The position numbers and the translations under genes are program-made. Shown here one piece after another: positions 19,803 through 27,802 of a stretch of DNA of 64,000 nt (its first letter is position 1; every line of letters begins with the position of its first letter). Origin of the DNA: Haloechinothrix aidingensis (GTDB taxonomy: Bacteria; Actinomycetota; Actinomycetes; Mycobacteriales; Pseudonocardiaceae); the NCBI RefSeq assembly GCF_013450155.1, contig NZ_JACCKD010000002.1, positions 238,531 to 302,530 on the forward strand, read 5' to 3'. The notes below the pieces were generated by a model that searched no databases, was not told the origin of the DNA, and saw only the letters and a list, made by a program, of their open reading frames with translations.

Positions 19803-20756
19803 GTGACCCGACTCATCATCGACACCGATCCCGGCGTCGACGACGCCTTCGCCATCTCGCTGGCCGCGCTCGACCCCGGCGCGGAGCTGCTCGCGGTGAC
19901 CACCGTGTTCGGCAACGTGGCACTCGAGGCGACCACGGCCAACGCGCACCGCGTCCTCGCGCTGTGCGGGCGCGAGGACGTTCCCGTCGCCGCTGGCGCG
20001 GACCGCCCGCTTGTGCACCCGCAGCCGCACAGGGCGCACCACGCGCACGGTTCGGACGGGCTGTCCGGACGTTCGGCCGCGCTGCCCGGCGGCAACCGGG
20101 TGGCGCACTCCGCGGGCGCTGTCGACCTGATGGCCCGCCTGCTCGACGAGGCCGACGAGCCCGTGACGATCGTGCCCATCGGCCCGCTGACCAACATCGC
20201 GCTGCTACTGGCGTCCTACCCCGGGCTCGCCAGGAAGATCGAACGCCTCGTCGTGATGGGCGGCGCTGTGCACGGGGGCAACAGCACGGCCGCGGCCGAG
20301 TTCAACATCTGGAGCGACCCGGAAGCGGCCCGCAGGGTGCTGGTCGGCGAGTCCGTGCCGTGCGTGCTGGTTCCCCTCGATCTCACCTTCCGCTGCGCTG
20401 TCGGCACCGGCTGGCTCGACACGCTCCGCGGGTCCGGCCCACGAGGAGCGGCGCTGTGCGCGCTCGTACCCGACTACCTGGAGCACTACCGCGCCGCGCT
20501 CGGCTGGGACGGCATCGTGCTGCACGACGCCGTCGCCGTCGCCGAAGCCCTGCGCCCCGGCATCCTCGAGGGTGTCAGCTACCCCCTCGACGTGGACTGC
20601 TCGTTCGGGCCGTCCCGGGGAGCCACCATCATCGACCGCCGCCGTGACCGGCCGCATCCGGCGGATACGGCGCGGTCCCGGCCGGTGGACATCGCCCTGG
20701 ACGCCGACCTGGACGAGCTGCGGGAGTTCCTCCTCACCGGCCTGTGCGGGGGCTGA
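19803..20756 (+). CDS. Inosine-uridine-preferring nucleoside hydrolase family protein
   Basis: 317 residues from GTG 19803. The family's N-terminal calcium-binding motif is intact (DTDPGVDDA, residues 5-13), together with PIGPLTNIALLL, MGGAVHGGN and the AEFNIWSDPEAA segment with conserved Asn and Asp. It hydrolyses the N-glycosidic bond of ribonucleosides for salvage. It is divergent from the acyltransferase gene and has no evident operon partner. Substrate preference cannot be read from the sequence. Confidence 0.9.
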   Translation: MTRLIIDTDPGVDDAFAISLAALDPGAELLAVTTVFGNVALEATTANAHRVLALCGREDVPVAAGADRPLVHPQPHRAHHAHGSDGLSGRSAALPGGNRVAHSAGAVDLMARLLDEADEPVTIVPIGPLTNIALLLASYPGLARKIERLVVMGGAVHGGNSTAAAEFNIWSDPEAARRVLVGESVPCVLVPLDLTFRCAVGTGWLDTLRGSGPRGAALCALVPDYLEHYRAALGWDGIVLHDAVAVAEALRPGILEGVSYPLDVDCSFGPSRGATIIDRRRDRPHPADTARSRPVDIALDADLDELREFLLTGLCGG

Positions 20757-20800
20757 CCGGGAAGCGGGCACGGGCCACGCTATTCACTTCATAGTAGCTG

Positions 20801-20816
20801 TTCACAAATATGTGAA
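20801..20816. promoter_or_regulatory. Dyad operator candidate upstream of ABC exporter
   Basis: TTCACA-AATA-TGTGAA is a perfect dyad in an AT-rich island (20780-20840) that stands out from the GC-rich surroundings. It suits a TetR- or GntR-type repressor, but no such gene is adjacent. It lies 330 nt before the exporter start. Confidence 0.45.
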
Positions 20817-21010
20817 ATATCTGTACCGTCGGGCATATGACGTTGCCACCGACACCCCGGCATCGCACGCCGCTGTCCCGGCGTGCTCGCCTGTCGACAG
20901 CCACGGGCGCGCGCACGGCCCATACAGACCCTCCAACCGCCGGCTAGCCCACCCCCGCCGCTGCCGGGCACGGCTGCTGGGACAGCCCGCTCGCGGCCCG
21001 TGCGACAGCG

Positions 21011-21050
21011 CCACCCGGAGCCACCCGGAGCCACCCGGAGCCACCCGGAC
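21011..21050. repeat. Four tandem 10-bp repeats
   Basis: Unit CCACCCGGAG repeated four times (the last unit ends in C). It lies in the 389-nt untranslated stretch between the nucleoside hydrolase and the exporter ATPase. Apart from these repeats and the dyad at 20801 I see no supported gene there; short reading frames lack ribosome binding sites. Confidence 0.8.
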
Positions 21051-21145
21051 CCCGCACTCGACCACACACCGGTCCACGCCCGGCGCGCATCGCGCCGGCA
21101 CCCGCGACCGCCCACCCGAGCACACCGACCGACGAGGAACGTGCC

Positions 21146-22081
21146 ATGCCTGAACCGACGAACACCGAGACCCCACCCGCCGTATCGGTACGCGAACTCG
21201 ACAAGACCTTCGGCCAGACCAGGGCGCTCGACAAGCTCACCATGACCGTGCGCACCGGAGAGGTGCACGGCTTCCTCGGGCCCAACGGCGCCGGGAAGTC
21301 GACGACGATCCGGGTCCTGCTCGGACTGCTCAAGGCGGACGCGGGCCGGGTGTCCGTGCTCGGCGGCGATCCCTGGCGCGACGCGGTCGCACTGCACCGC
21401 AGGCTCGCCTACGTGCCCGGCGATGTGAGCCTGTGGCCGAACCTCACCGGGGGTGAGGCGATCGACCTGTTCGCACGCCTGCGGGGCGGCTTCGACCGGC
21501 GCAGGCGCGACGAGCTCTGCGAGCGTTTCGACCTCGACCCCGGCAAGAAGGGCCGCACCTACTCCAAGGGAAACAGGCAGAAGGTCGCGATCATCGCGGC
21601 CCTGGCGTCCGATGTGGAGCTGCTGGTCCTCGACGAGCCCACCGCGGGACTCGACCCGCTGATGGAGTCGGTGTTCGCCGAGCACATCCGCGAGGCGAAG
21701 GCAGCCGGCACGACAGTCCTGCTGTCCAGCCACACGCTCGCGCAGGTCGAAGCACTGTGCGAGCGCATCTCGATCATCAGGCAGGGCCGCATCGTCGAGT
21801 CCGGCACGCTGGACGAGCTGCGCCATCTGACCCGGACGACCGTCACGGCCGAGACCGCCCGGCCCGCATCCGGGGTCGACGCGCTGCCCGGGGTGCACGA
21901 CCTGGTCGTGACGAACGGCAAGGTGCAGTTCGACGTGGACGGCGAGCACCTGGACACGGTGATCGGCCATCTGCACGGGCTCGGCATCCGGTCGCTGGTC
22001 AGCCAGCCCCCCACGCTCGAGCAGCTGTTCATGCGGCACTACGGCGAAGACCTCGCGACGACAGGGAACGGGGGGTCGTGA
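21146..22081 (+). CDS. ABC exporter ATP-binding protein (DrrA-like)
   Basis: 311 residues from ATG 21146 (GAGGAA upstream). Walker [10 protein letters not shown], Walker [13 protein letters not shown] and the H-loop LLSSH are intact. The signature motif reads YSKGNRQKV instead of LSGGQ, as seen in some antibiotic-export ATPases. The C-terminal extension is typical of the DrrA/CcmA-type multidrug exporters. The stop codon overlaps the permease start by 1 nt (TGATG), so the two subunits are co-translated. Substrate unknown. Confidence 0.9.
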   Translation: MPEPTNTETPPAVSVRELDKTFGQTRALDKLTMTVRTGEVHGFLGPNGAGKSTTIRVLLGLLKADAGRVSVLGGDPWRDAVALHRRLAYVPGDVSLWPNLTGGEAIDLFARLRGGFDRRRRDELCERFDLDPGKKGRTYSKGNRQKVAIIAALASDVELLVLDEPTAGLDPLMESVFAEHIREAKAAGTTVLLSSHTLAQVEALCERISIIRQGRIVESGTLDELRHLTRTTVTAETARPASGVDALPGVHDLVVTNGKVQFDVDGEHLDTVIGHLHGLGIRSLVSQPPTLEQLFMRHYGEDLATTGNGGS

Positions 22082-23736
22082 TGGCCACGATCACGGCGCG
22101 GGCACCCACCGCCGAGCGCGGCGGCAGCGACCGGCGGCCCCTGGCCGGAGTCGGCGTACTCGCCCGCTTCGCACTACGCCGCGACCGCATCCGCATCCCC
22201 GCCTGGATCGCGGGCCTCACGCTGGGCAGCGTCGTCAACCTCGTCAGCTTCGACGATCTCTACCCCACCGAGGCCGACCGCCAGGCCGTCGCCGAGACGA
22301 TGAACACGCCCGCGGGCCTGGCCATGACGGGACCGGCCGAGTACCTCAGGGACTACACGGCCGGTGCGATGATGGGGCACCAGCTGCTCGGGTTCACCAC
22401 GCTGCTCGCCGCCCTGATGAGCGTGCTGATGCTGGTGCGGCACACCAGGGCCGAGGAGGAGAGCGGGCGCGCCGAGCTGGTGCGCGCGACCGTCGTGGGT
22501 CGCCACGCGCACATGGCGGCGGCGCTGGCCGCGGTCGTCGCCACCAACCTCGTGCTGGCCGTCGTGCTGGCAGGCGCGCTCGCCGGCACCGGTGGTACCG
22601 GTGTCACGGCGACCGGGTCGCTGCTGTACGGGCTGGCGCACGCAGCCGTCGGCATCGTCTTCGCAGGCATCGCTGCCGTGACCGTCCAGATCACCGAACA
22701 CTCGCGGGGCGCGTCCGGCATGGGGCTGGCGGCCATCGCGGTCGCCTACGCGCTGCGTGCCGCGGGCGACATCGGGGAGGGCAGGCTGTCCTGGCTCTCC
22801 CCGATCGGCTGGGCGCAGGCGACCCGGGTCTACGTCGACGACCGGTGGTGGCCCCTGCTGGTCGCCGCGGCGGCGGCCGTCGCGCTGGTCGCGGCAGGGG
22901 TGCTGCTCAGCACCCGGCGCGACGTCGGTGCGGGGCTGCGCAGGCCGCGCCAGGGCCGCGGGGACGCATCGGTGGCTCTCGGGCGCCCCATCGGGCTCGC
23001 CGTACGGCTGCACAGGGGCCTGTTGATCGGGTTCGCGGCGGCGCTGGCCCTGCTGGGGACGATGTACGGATCCATCCTCAGCGAGGTCGAGGACATGCTC
23101 GCAGGCGTCGAGATGCTCGAGGAGGCGCTTGCCGAGATGGGCGGCGCGAGCATCGTCGAGTCGTTCGTCTCCATGGTCATGGTGGTGCTCGCCATCCTCG
23201 CGTCCGTCTACGTCGTGCTGGCCGCGCTGCGCCCCCGTGCCGAGGAGAGCGACGGCCGGGCCGAACCCGTCCTGGCCACAGCCGTCTCCCGGGCGAGGTG
23301 GCTGGCAAGTCACGTCGTGGTCGGCATGCTCGGCGGCGTGGTGGTCCTCGCCGCGGCCGGTCTCGGTCTCGGTCTCGCCGGGGCACTGTCGCTGCGCGAC
23401 TCCACCGTGCTCACCGACGCGATGGGGGCGGCTCTGGCCTACGCTCCGGCGCTGTGGCTGACCGGAGGTCTGGCGGTAGCGCTGTTCGGGCTCGCCCCGC
23501 GGCTGGCGACCCTGACCTGGGTCGTGCCGGTGTACGGCTTCGTGGTCAGCTACCTGGGGCAGATGCTGCAGTTCCCGGAGTGGATGAACAACCTCTCCCC
23601 GTTCGGGCACGTACCCGACCTGCCGGCGGAGGAGCTCGCCGTGCTGCCCCTGCTCCTGCTGACCGCGATCGCGGCGGGCCTGACGCTGCTGGGCCTATCC
23701 GCCTTCCGCCAACGCGACCTGCGAACCGACCATTAG
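22081..23736 (+). CDS. ABC exporter permease (two fused halves)
   Basis: 551 residues from ATG 22081, coupled to the ATPase gene. About twelve hydrophobic helices are arranged as two similar halves. Each half carries a cytosolic motif with acidic and Arg residues (HTRAEEESGRAELVRATVVGR near residue 125 and PRAEESDGRAEPVLATAVSR near residue 395), showing internal duplication. This is the architecture of the large exporter permeases found beside DrrA-like ATPases. Antibiotic or lipid export is likely; the substrate is unknown. Confidence 0.88.
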   Translation: MATITARAPTAERGGSDRRPLAGVGVLARFALRRDRIRIPAWIAGLTLGSVVNLVSFDDLYPTEADRQAVAETMNTPAGLAMTGPAEYLRDYTAGAMMGHQLLGFTTLLAALMSVLMLVRHTRAEEESGRAELVRATVVGRHAHMAAALAAVVATNLVLAVVLAGALAGTGGTGVTATGSLLYGLAHAAVGIVFAGIAAVTVQITEHSRGASGMGLAAIAVAYALRAAGDIGEGRLSWLSPIGWAQATRVYVDDRWWPLLVAAAAAVALVAAGVLLSTRRDVGAGLRRPRQGRGDASVALGRPIGLAVRLHRGLLIGFAAALALLGTMYGSILSEVEDMLAGVEMLEEALAEMGGASIVESFVSMVMVVLAILASVYVVLAALRPRAEESDGRAEPVLATAVSRARWLASHVVVGMLGGVVVLAAAGLGLGLAGALSLRDSTVLTDAMGAALAYAPALWLTGGLAVALFGLAPRLATLTWVVPVYGFVVSYLGQMLQFPEWMNNLSPFGHVPDLPAEELAVLPLLLLTAIAAGLTLLGLSAFRQRDLRTDH

Positions 23737-23740
23737 GAAG

Positions 23741-23789
23741 GCTGATTGACGCTTTCCGTCCGTCTCGTGGACGGAAAGCGTCAATCAGC
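23741..23789. terminator. Bidirectional terminator with 21-bp arms
   Basis: Perfect 21-bp inverted repeat (23741-23761 and 23769-23789) with a 7-nt loop between the convergent permease stop (23736) and the THUMP-like stop (23792). Confidence 0.88.
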
Positions 23790-23791
23790 AG

Positions 23792-24958
23792 TCACTCAGC
23801 ACGGCACACGAAGGCGGTTGGGGTGGAGCCGATACGGGTGAGCACGACGCTGGCCTCGTGCGGACCGCGCAGGCGTAACCGGGGGCGCAGCCTGCTCGGG
23901 TCCACATCGAGCCCGCGCACCAGGATCTCCACCCGCCCGACCTGCCGGCTGCGCAGGGCGGCCCGCAGGGCCTTCTCGCTGTACTTGCCGTGTTCGAGCA
24001 CCCGGAACGCCCGCACGCCCGGCGGCGGCGCGTCCCCTGTCAGGTAAGCGATCCGGTGATCGAGCTGGCCCAGTCCGTGCCGCGCCGCGTACTGCCGCAC
24101 CAGGCCCGCCCGCACGATCGCCCCGTCCGGATCGATGATCCACTCCCCCGGCTCCCGCACCTGTGCCTCCGAGCTCTCCGCGTCGGTCACCGTCGTGACG
24201 CTCCCGTCACCGCGCAGCACAGAGGCCCTGCGACCGGCCGTGGCCAGCTCTCCCGACCACAGGCAGGACTCCCGGACCTGCCCGTCCAGCGAGACGATCT
24301 CCATCTCGTCGGCCCACGGCACGGCGTCCCTCGCGATACCGGGGGCACACTTGACCACCAGGTCCCGGCCGGCATACGTCTCCGCGAGCGCGTCCAGCGC
24401 GGGCACGAAATCCGCGGGCCGCCAGGTCCGATGTCCCCGGCTGTCCCTGCGACCCGGATCGGCGACCACCACCGCGGAACGGCTCACCGGCCGCAGCGCG
24501 TCGGCCCGCGCCAGCAAGGCGCGCACGCCGGTCCGGGCGCAGTTGTGCTCGGCCATGGCAAGCCGGACAGGATCCACATCGGATCCCACGCACCGGTCGG
24601 CGACCGCGGCGAGTGCCACGAGGTCCGCTCCGACCGAGCACGTCACGTCGTGCACATCACGGCCGGCGAGCCGCCGCGCACGGTGCCTGGCCACGGGGTA
24701 GGCACTGGCCTGCTGCAGCGCGTCGCCGGTCAGCAGCCACTGGCCGGGCTCGGCCAGCTTGCCGTGAGCCTTCCTGCGCAGCAGCACCGTCTCCAGTGCG
24801 GCCGCCGCGTGCTCCACGCCGACCCGAGCGCGCGCCCGCTCCACGTCGCCGAGCCAGCTACGCTCACTCAGCGTCAGCTCGGCGCAGCGCGCCAGCGCGT
24901 CCCGCCCGGCTGCCGAGCGCAGGAACGTCACGTCGTCGAGGCGGAACTGGTAACCCAC
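23792..24958 (-). CDS. THUMP-like SAM-dependent methyltransferase family protein, Rv3037c-like
   Basis: 388 residues from GTG 24958. A Rossmann methyltransferase core is visible (VHDVTCSVGADLVALAA, CVGSDVDPVRLAMAEHN, VVVADPGRR), followed by a C-terminal THUMP-like domain. The family is conserved in actinobacteria next to MGLP genes (Rv3037c) and has been suggested to be a methyltransferase. RNA as substrate is possible because of the THUMP-like domain. It is the last gene of a minus-strand run that mirrors Rv3041c-Rv3037c. Confidence 0.75.
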   Translation of the reverse strand: MGYQFRLDDVTFLRSAAGRDALARCAELTLSERSWLGDVERARARVGVEHAAAALETVLLRRKAHGKLAEPGQWLLTGDALQQASAYPVARHRARRLAGRDVHDVTCSVGADLVALAAVADRCVGSDVDPVRLAMAEHNCARTGVRALLARADALRPVSRSAVVVADPGRRDSRGHRTWRPADFVPALDALAETYAGRDLVVKCAPGIARDAVPWADEMEIVSLDGQVRESCLWSGELATAGRRASVLRGDGSVTTVTDAESSEAQVREPGEWIIDPDGAIVRAGLVRQYAARHGLGQLDHRIAYLTGDAPPPGVRAFRVLEHGKYSEKALRAALRSRQVGRVEILVRGLDVDPSRLRPRLRLRGPHEASVVLTRIGSTPTAFVCRAE

Positions 24959-25015
24959 CAGGCGATCCTATGCGCGCCCCCCGGTAACGGCTCACCCGCG
25001 CATGCCGTTCCCCTG

Positions 25016-26002
25016 TTACAGGCGAACCGGCCCGCGCGGCTTCGTTCCCGTGATCATCACGTTGTAGAACACCCTGCGTGGCAGCACCCGGGAGAGCACG
25101 TTCCTGTCCACCGACGACAGCGTCAGCCACGCCTTGTAGGCATACCATCGCCAGCGCGCCGTGAGCTTGGATTCCGGAACGGCCGCCTCGACCGTGCGGA
25201 CCGGCCAGCCCACGATCGCGGCAGCGAACTCCTGGGTGACCGCGTGCACATCCGCTGCTCCGGCGCGCAGTGCGGTGCGCTCCAGCTCCCCGGGGTCGAA
25301 GGTGTGGATGTCCACGACCGCCTCGAGTGCCGCGGCACGGGAGGACTCGTCCAGCTCCTGCTGCGGTTTCCGCCAGTCCCGCAGCGCGGGTAGACGGGTG
25401 ACCGTGGTGGTCAGCCACCACGTCAACTGCCCGAGCCTGCGCGCGTAGCGATCGCCGATGGTGGAGGGCTCGCCCGCGAAGACGAACCGCCCGCCCGGCT
25501 TGAGGACGCGCAGCACCTCCCCGAACGCCTCCTGCACGTCCGGGACGTGATGCAGCACGGCATGCCCGATCACCAGATCGAAACTGTCGTCCGGGTACGG
25601 GATGCGCTCCGCGTCGGCCACCCGGCCGTCCACGTCCAGCCCCAGATGCCGCGCGTTGCGCAGCGCGGTCTCCACCATGCCGGGCGACAGGTCGGTGACC
25701 GACCCCCGCTTGACGACGCCGCCCTGCATGAGGTTCAGCAGGAAGAACCCCGTTCCGCTGCCCAGCTCCATCGCCGTGGGGTACGGGGTGGCTTCCTCCC
25801 CTGCCACGGCGCGGAAGATGTCCACGGCATAGGAGATGCAACGCTCGTCGTAGGAGATCGACCACTTGTGGTCGTACGTCCCGGCCTCCCAGTCGTGGTA
25901 GAGCACGTTGGCGAGCTTCGGATCGTCGAAGGCCGCGTCGACCTCCTCCGCGCTGGCGTGCGGGTGCGCCGACGGTGGCACCCCGGTCGGCGTCGGATCC
26001 AC
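25016..26002 (-). CDS. SAM-dependent methyltransferase, Rv3038c-like
   Basis: 328 residues from GTG 26002, the length of the mycobacterial Rv3038c. Motif I is AMELGSGTGFFLLNL (residues about 77-91). The DLSPGMVETALRNA and LRVLKPGGRFVFAGEPST motifs identify a UbiE/class I small-molecule methyltransferase. It starts 7 nt after the enoyl-CoA hydratase stop, so they form an operon. Its substrate is unknown; the MGLP synteny block makes a lipid or sugar acceptor possible. Confidence 0.85.
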   Translation of the reverse strand: MDPTPTGVPPSAHPHASAEEVDAAFDDPKLANVLYHDWEAGTYDHKWSISYDERCISYAVDIFRAVAGEEATPYPTAMELGSGTGFFLLNLMQGGVVKRGSVTDLSPGMVETALRNARHLGLDVDGRVADAERIPYPDDSFDLVIGHAVLHHVPDVQEAFGEVLRVLKPGGRFVFAGEPSTIGDRYARRLGQLTWWLTTTVTRLPALRDWRKPQQELDESSRAAALEAVVDIHTFDPGELERTALRAGAADVHAVTQEFAAAIVGWPVRTVEAAVPESKLTARWRWYAYKAWLTLSSVDRNVLSRVLPRRVFYNVMITGTKPRGPVRL

Positions 26003-26009
26003 GGCTACC

Positions 26010-26789
26010 TCACTCCCCGGTGAACGTCGCCTTACCCGGACCGTGCTCGAGGAACGAGTTCATCCCGATCGTCTGGTCCTCGGTAGCCCACAGCGCGGTG
26101 AACAGCTGCGTCTCCAACCGCAGCGCGCTGGCCAGGTCGATCTCGGCCCCGGAGTCGATGGCGGTCTTCGCGGCCCGCAGCGCGGCCGCGGGCCCGTTGA
26201 CGAACTGCTCCGCCCACGTGCGCGCCGCGGAGTACACGTCGTCCGGTGCCACCACCTCATCGAGGATGCCGAGGTCGCGGGCCTCGTCGGCGGCGACGAA
26301 CCGGCCGCTGAAGACCAGGTCCTTCGCCTTGCTGGGACCGATGAGCCTGGTCAGGCGCTGGGTCCCGCCCGCACCAGGAATGATGCCCAGCTGGATCTCC
26401 GGCTGGCCGACCTTGACGTTGTCTCCTGCGATCCTGCGGTCGGCGGTCAGCGCCAGCTCCAGCCCGCCGCCGAGCGCGTAGCCGGTAACCGCTGCCACGG
26501 TCGGTTTGGGGATCGCCGCCACCAGGCTCATCGTCTCCTGCAGCGCCGTCCCGAACGAGGTCATCTCGACGTAGCTCCTGGCCGCCATCTCCTTGATGTC
26601 GGCGCCGCCCGCGAAGGTCTTCTCACCCCCGTAGATGATCACCGCGCGAACGTCCTCCCGCTCGCCGGCCTGCTGCGCCACGGCCGCCAGCTCCTGTTGG
26701 ATCTGCTGGTTCAGCGCGTTGACCGGGGGCCGCTCGAGGCGGATGGTTCCGACTCCTGCCTCGACCTCGAGACGTACGAACTCTCCCAC
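26010..26789 (-). CDS. Enoyl-CoA hydratase/isomerase family protein, EchA17-like
   Basis: 259 residues from GTG 26789, which has a strong GAGGAGG 5 nt upstream. The crotonase fold is clear: oxyanion-hole GGADIKEMA and GGGLELAL, and both catalytic Glu positions are present (in GGGLEL and in GQPEI before GIIPGAGGTQR), so hydratase activity is expected. It occupies the place of echA17 (Rv3039c) in the mycobacterial block. Acyl-chain specificity is not predictable. Confidence 0.92.
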   Translation of the reverse strand: MGEFVRLEVEAGVGTIRLERPPVNALNQQIQQELAAVAQQAGEREDVRAVIIYGGEKTFAGGADIKEMAARSYVEMTSFGTALQETMSLVAAIPKPTVAAVTGYALGGGLELALTADRRIAGDNVKVGQPEIQLGIIPGAGGTQRLTRLIGPSKAKDLVFSGRFVAADEARDLGILDEVVAPDDVYSAARTWAEQFVNGPAAALRAAKTAIDSGAEIDLASALRLETQLFTALWATEDQTIGMNSFLEHGPGKATFTGE

Positions 26790-26925
26790 GTGAACCTCCT
26801 CAACTCGCCCTGGCGACAGCGATTCCGCCTCTCGCATCCGGCAGGTTACCCCCCGGTCACATGCACCGGTCACGTCCCGTCCCGGTCGTGCGCCTGCCGG
26901 CCGCCGCCGCCCGGCGAGCACCCGG

Positions 26926-27717
26926 CTACCTGCGGCGCGCGAAGAACCGGTCCTTCGAACGTTCGAGGACCAGGTCCTGCCCGAATGTCTCGGACAGCGC
27001 CTCGCTGGTCAGCATGTCGTCGATCAGCCCAGCGGTGACCACACGGCCCTCCCGCAGTAGCAGCACGTGGGTGAACCCCGGGGGGATCTCCTCGACGTGA
27101 TGGGTGACCAACACCATGGCCGGTGCGTCCGGGTCATCGGCAAGGACGGACAGCCGCTCGACGAGGTCCTCCCTCGCCCCCAGGTCGAGGCCAGCGGCGG
27201 GCTCGTCGAGCAGCAACATCTCCGGGTCGGTCATCAGGGACCGGGCGATCAGCGTGCGCTTGCGCTCACCCTCGGACAGCGTGCCGAACTGCCTGCCTGC
27301 CAGATGACCCACCCCGAGGGCGTCGAGCATCTCCCCGGCTCGCCGCACGTCGAGCTGGTCGTAACTCTCCCGCCAGCGCCCCACAACGGCGTAGCCCGCG
27401 CTCATCACCACATCGCGCACGGTCTCCTCGGCGGGGACCCGCCCGTTCAGCGCCGTCGAGGTGAACCCGATCCGGGGCCGCAACTCGAAAACGTCGGTCC
27501 TGCCCAGCTTCTCCCCGAGCACGTGGACCTCGCCCATGGTCGGATGCAGCTCCGCGGCGGCCAGGCGCAGCATCGTGGTCTTTCCGGCGCCGTTCGAGCC
27601 GAGTACGACCCACCGCTCATCCAGCTCCACCGACCAGGTGAGGTCGGAGAGCAGGTAGCTGTCGCCGCGCCGTACGCCGACACCTTCCATATGCACCACG
27701 AGGTCGTTGAGATCCAC
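26926..27717 (-). CDS. ABC transporter ATP-binding protein, Rv3041c-like
   Basis: 263 residues from the likely GTG start at 27717 (longer readings are arginine-rich). Walker A GSNGAGKTT, signature LSEGERKR, Walker B MLLLDEPAAGLD and the H-loop VTHHVEE are all intact. It resembles the single-gene ATPases related to molybdate/iron transporters, without a permease gene nearby. In mycobacteria Rv3041c occupies the same place. It lies 85 nt downstream of glgP on the same strand. Confidence 0.86.
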   Translation of the reverse strand: MDLNDLVVHMEGVGVRRGDSYLLSDLTWSVELDERWVVLGSNGAGKTTMLRLAAAELHPTMGEVHVLGEKLGRTDVFELRPRIGFTSTALNGRVPAEETVRDVVMSAGYAVVGRWRESYDQLDVRRAGEMLDALGVGHLAGRQFGTLSEGERKRTLIARSLMTDPEMLLLDEPAAGLDLGAREDLVERLSVLADDPDAPAMVLVTHHVEEIPPGFTHVLLLREGRVVTAGLIDDMLTSEALSETFGQDLVLERSKDRFFARRR

Positions 27718-27802
27718 CAACCGGTCCCGCCTTCCGTCTCGTAACAGCGTCGGGCTGCCGTAGGCGTGCCCGCCCCACCCGTACCGCACCGGCTGGGCAC
27801 GG

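Noticed and set aside
20836-20946. Short 36-codon frame in the exporter leader
   Set aside because: No ribosome binding site, Arg/Pro/Thr-rich random-looking product.
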